Source: JAHDBG01 sp963922685 (GTDB lineage Bacteria; Pseudomonadota; Gammaproteobacteria; Chromatiales; Chromatiaceae). From it: 64,000 nt of DNA. Where the stretch lies: positions 4,115-68,114 of the forward strand of contig CAWUJM010000003.1 of assembly GCA_963922685.1 (NCBI GenBank), written 5' to 3'. The notes under the pieces were generated by a model. That model did not search any database and was not told where the DNA came from. It saw nothing but the letters and a program-made list of their open reading frames with translations. Positions 63,162-64,000 of the stretch are shown piece after piece. Positions within the stretch are counted from its first letter, which is position 1, and each line of letters starts with the position of its first letter. Position numbers and translations under genes: made by a program.

Positions 63162-63770
63162 ATGATTGACGCGTTTATTAAACATTTACAGACGCAACCC
63201 TGTACTGAACGGGCGAACAACTTCTATCTGGACTACCCGCAGGCGGTCAGCAACCTGACGGCTTATCTGCACTATCTGAATGATCACAAGCCAGACTATA
63301 TGCTGGTCGGCGAAGCCCCAGGCTATCGCGGCTGTGCGATCACCGGGGTGCCGTTTACTTCAGAACGGCTGATCCGCACCGAAATCATCCCGACCGGGAT
63401 CGGGCTGACGGCGGAGGGCGACACGTGGGAAAACACCGCAACGATCGTCTGGTCAGAGATTGATCCGGAACGGGTCCCGCTGATGTGGAACGCATTCCCG
63501 TTCCACCCGCATCAGCCCGGACAGCGCACCACGAATCGCAAACCGACCCGGACTGAAATTGACCGTGCGAACGAACTGCTCATGCAACTGATTCAATGGT
63601 TTGACCCCGCCACCATCATTGCAGTCGGCCAGGCCGCGCAGTCCGCCTTAACCTGGAAGTCGGGGGTCAGCCGGATCAAAGGCCGGAAGATTCACAAAGT
63701 GCGGCACCCGAGCTACGGCGGCAAGCAGGACTATATTAACGGCGTCAGGCGCATTCTGGCGTCTGCATGA
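63162..63770 (+). CDS. Uracil-DNA glycosylase superfamily protein
   Basis: A 202-residue protein. LVGEAPGYRGCAITGVPFTS carries the GEAPGxxxxxTGxPF motif of the UDG fold; PATIIAVGQAAQSAL and VRHPSYGGK provide the second and third conserved segments. The catalytic residues of canonical UDG families are only partly kept. It overlaps dnaB by 4 bp. Confidence 0.8.
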   Translation: MIDAFIKHLQTQPCTERANNFYLDYPQAVSNLTAYLHYLNDHKPDYMLVGEAPGYRGCAITGVPFTSERLIRTEIIPTGIGLTAEGDTWENTATIVWSEIDPERVPLMWNAFPFHPHQPGQRTTNRKPTRTEIDRANELLMQLIQWFDPATIIAVGQAAQSALTWKSGVSRIKGRKIHKVRHPSYGGKQDYINGVRRILASA

Positions 63771-64000
63771 CCGACCGGCTGCCACCGCACTCGGTGCCTG
63801 CAGAACAGGCCGTGCTGGGCGGGCTGATGCTGAACGCTCAGGCCTGGGATGGCCTGGCTGACCAGATCAGTGCCGCCGACTTCTACCGGCGCGAACACCA
63901 GCTGATCTTTGCCGCTCTGGCCGAGCTGGCGGCGGCGAACCAGCCGCAGGATCTGGTCACGGTCGGCGAGGCCCTGGAGCGCAGCGGCCAGCTGGCTGAC
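63767..64000 (+). CDS. dnaB: Replicative DNA helicase, N-terminal part (cut by window)
   Basis: Only 78 residues are visible. PPHSVPAEQAVLGGLMLNAQAW is the N-terminal DnaB domain, which binds primase. The start is an ATGA overlap with the UDG-type gene. The ATPase part lies beyond 64,000. Confidence 0.9.
   Translation, partial: MTDRLPPHSVPAEQAVLGGLMLNAQAWDGLADQISAADFYRREHQLIFAALAELAAANQPQDLVTVGEALERSGQLAD

Larger units (their letters stand above)
36105..64000. mobile_element. Mu/P2/lambda mosaic prophage (right end beyond window)
   Basis: About 43 phage genes are contiguous here. Head and packaging genes are Mu-like with lambda-like capsid E and D; the tail is P2-like contractile. Integrase, transposase and repressor are not present, so the prophage continues beyond 64,000. 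The left edge is taken as just after ligA. Confidence 0.9.

Noticed and set aside
1..64000. CRISPR arrays
   Set aside because: The repeated units seen (REP arrays, TIR elements) lack regular unique spacers of constant length.

Overview
The window looks like part of a gammaproteobacterial chromosome. Host genes typical of that class include a zapA gene preceded by a small coiled-coil ORF, pcnB, ispB, gluQ, dgt, rnm-type PHP and a short HisG. Taxon below class is not resolved. A single-domain ATP sulfurylase (sat) would fit a sulfur-oxidising relative, but that is inference.

Bases 1-35,712 are mostly chromosomal housekeeping genes with accessory islands between them. In order: a methyltransferase / DHPS-like / SDR cluster; a CcmI-like protein, QueF, cytochrome c, RNB exonuclease and BioB; tRNA-Ala and tRNA-Glu; hisG and murA; a coiled-coil ORF and zapA; rsmA, rnm and pcnB; tRNA-Ser; an orphan ABC ATPase; a predicted alpha/beta-hydrolase; tRNA-Pro; ispB; fmt. 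An accessory patch follows (IS3-type remnant, Doc-like toxin with an unrecognised partner), then an operon-like run Xre antitoxin - RES toxin - nadE - mutM - dgt. Next come a deaminase fragment, serS, a purD-like gene, gluQ, tRNA-Lys, sat, gmhA, a secreted DUF3604 protein and ligA. Three copies of a roughly 210-320 bp element with terminal inverted repeats and a large central palindrome lie at 7.4, 25.0 and 26.7 kb. A solo terminus of the same family sits on the far side of the purD-like gene.

Bases about 36,100 to the right edge are a prophage, cut by the window. It is a mosaic: Mu-like packaging and head genes (DUF3486, terminase, DUF935 portal, MuF, DUF1320), lambda-like capsid and decoration proteins, and a P2-like contractile tail (sheath, tube, tape measure, U, X, D, J, V, W, I, H). 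Most late genes run leftward from a divergent point near 56.8 kb; a tail/baseplate operon and an early-type module (helicase-loader-like, thioredoxin, M15 endolysin, C5-methyltransferase, uracil-DNA-glycosylase family, DnaB) run rightward. No integrase or transposase is in view. Notable features: a class I ribonucleotide reductase beta subunit (nrdB) translationally coupled to the end of the head operon; a frameshifted, possibly phase-variable tail fibre; an E/E'-type overlapping chaperone pair; a methyltransferase gene in which two frames both look protein-like; and REP-like hairpin arrays between the early-module genes.

All coordinates and motifs come from reading the sequence. Family names come from motif recognition without a database search.
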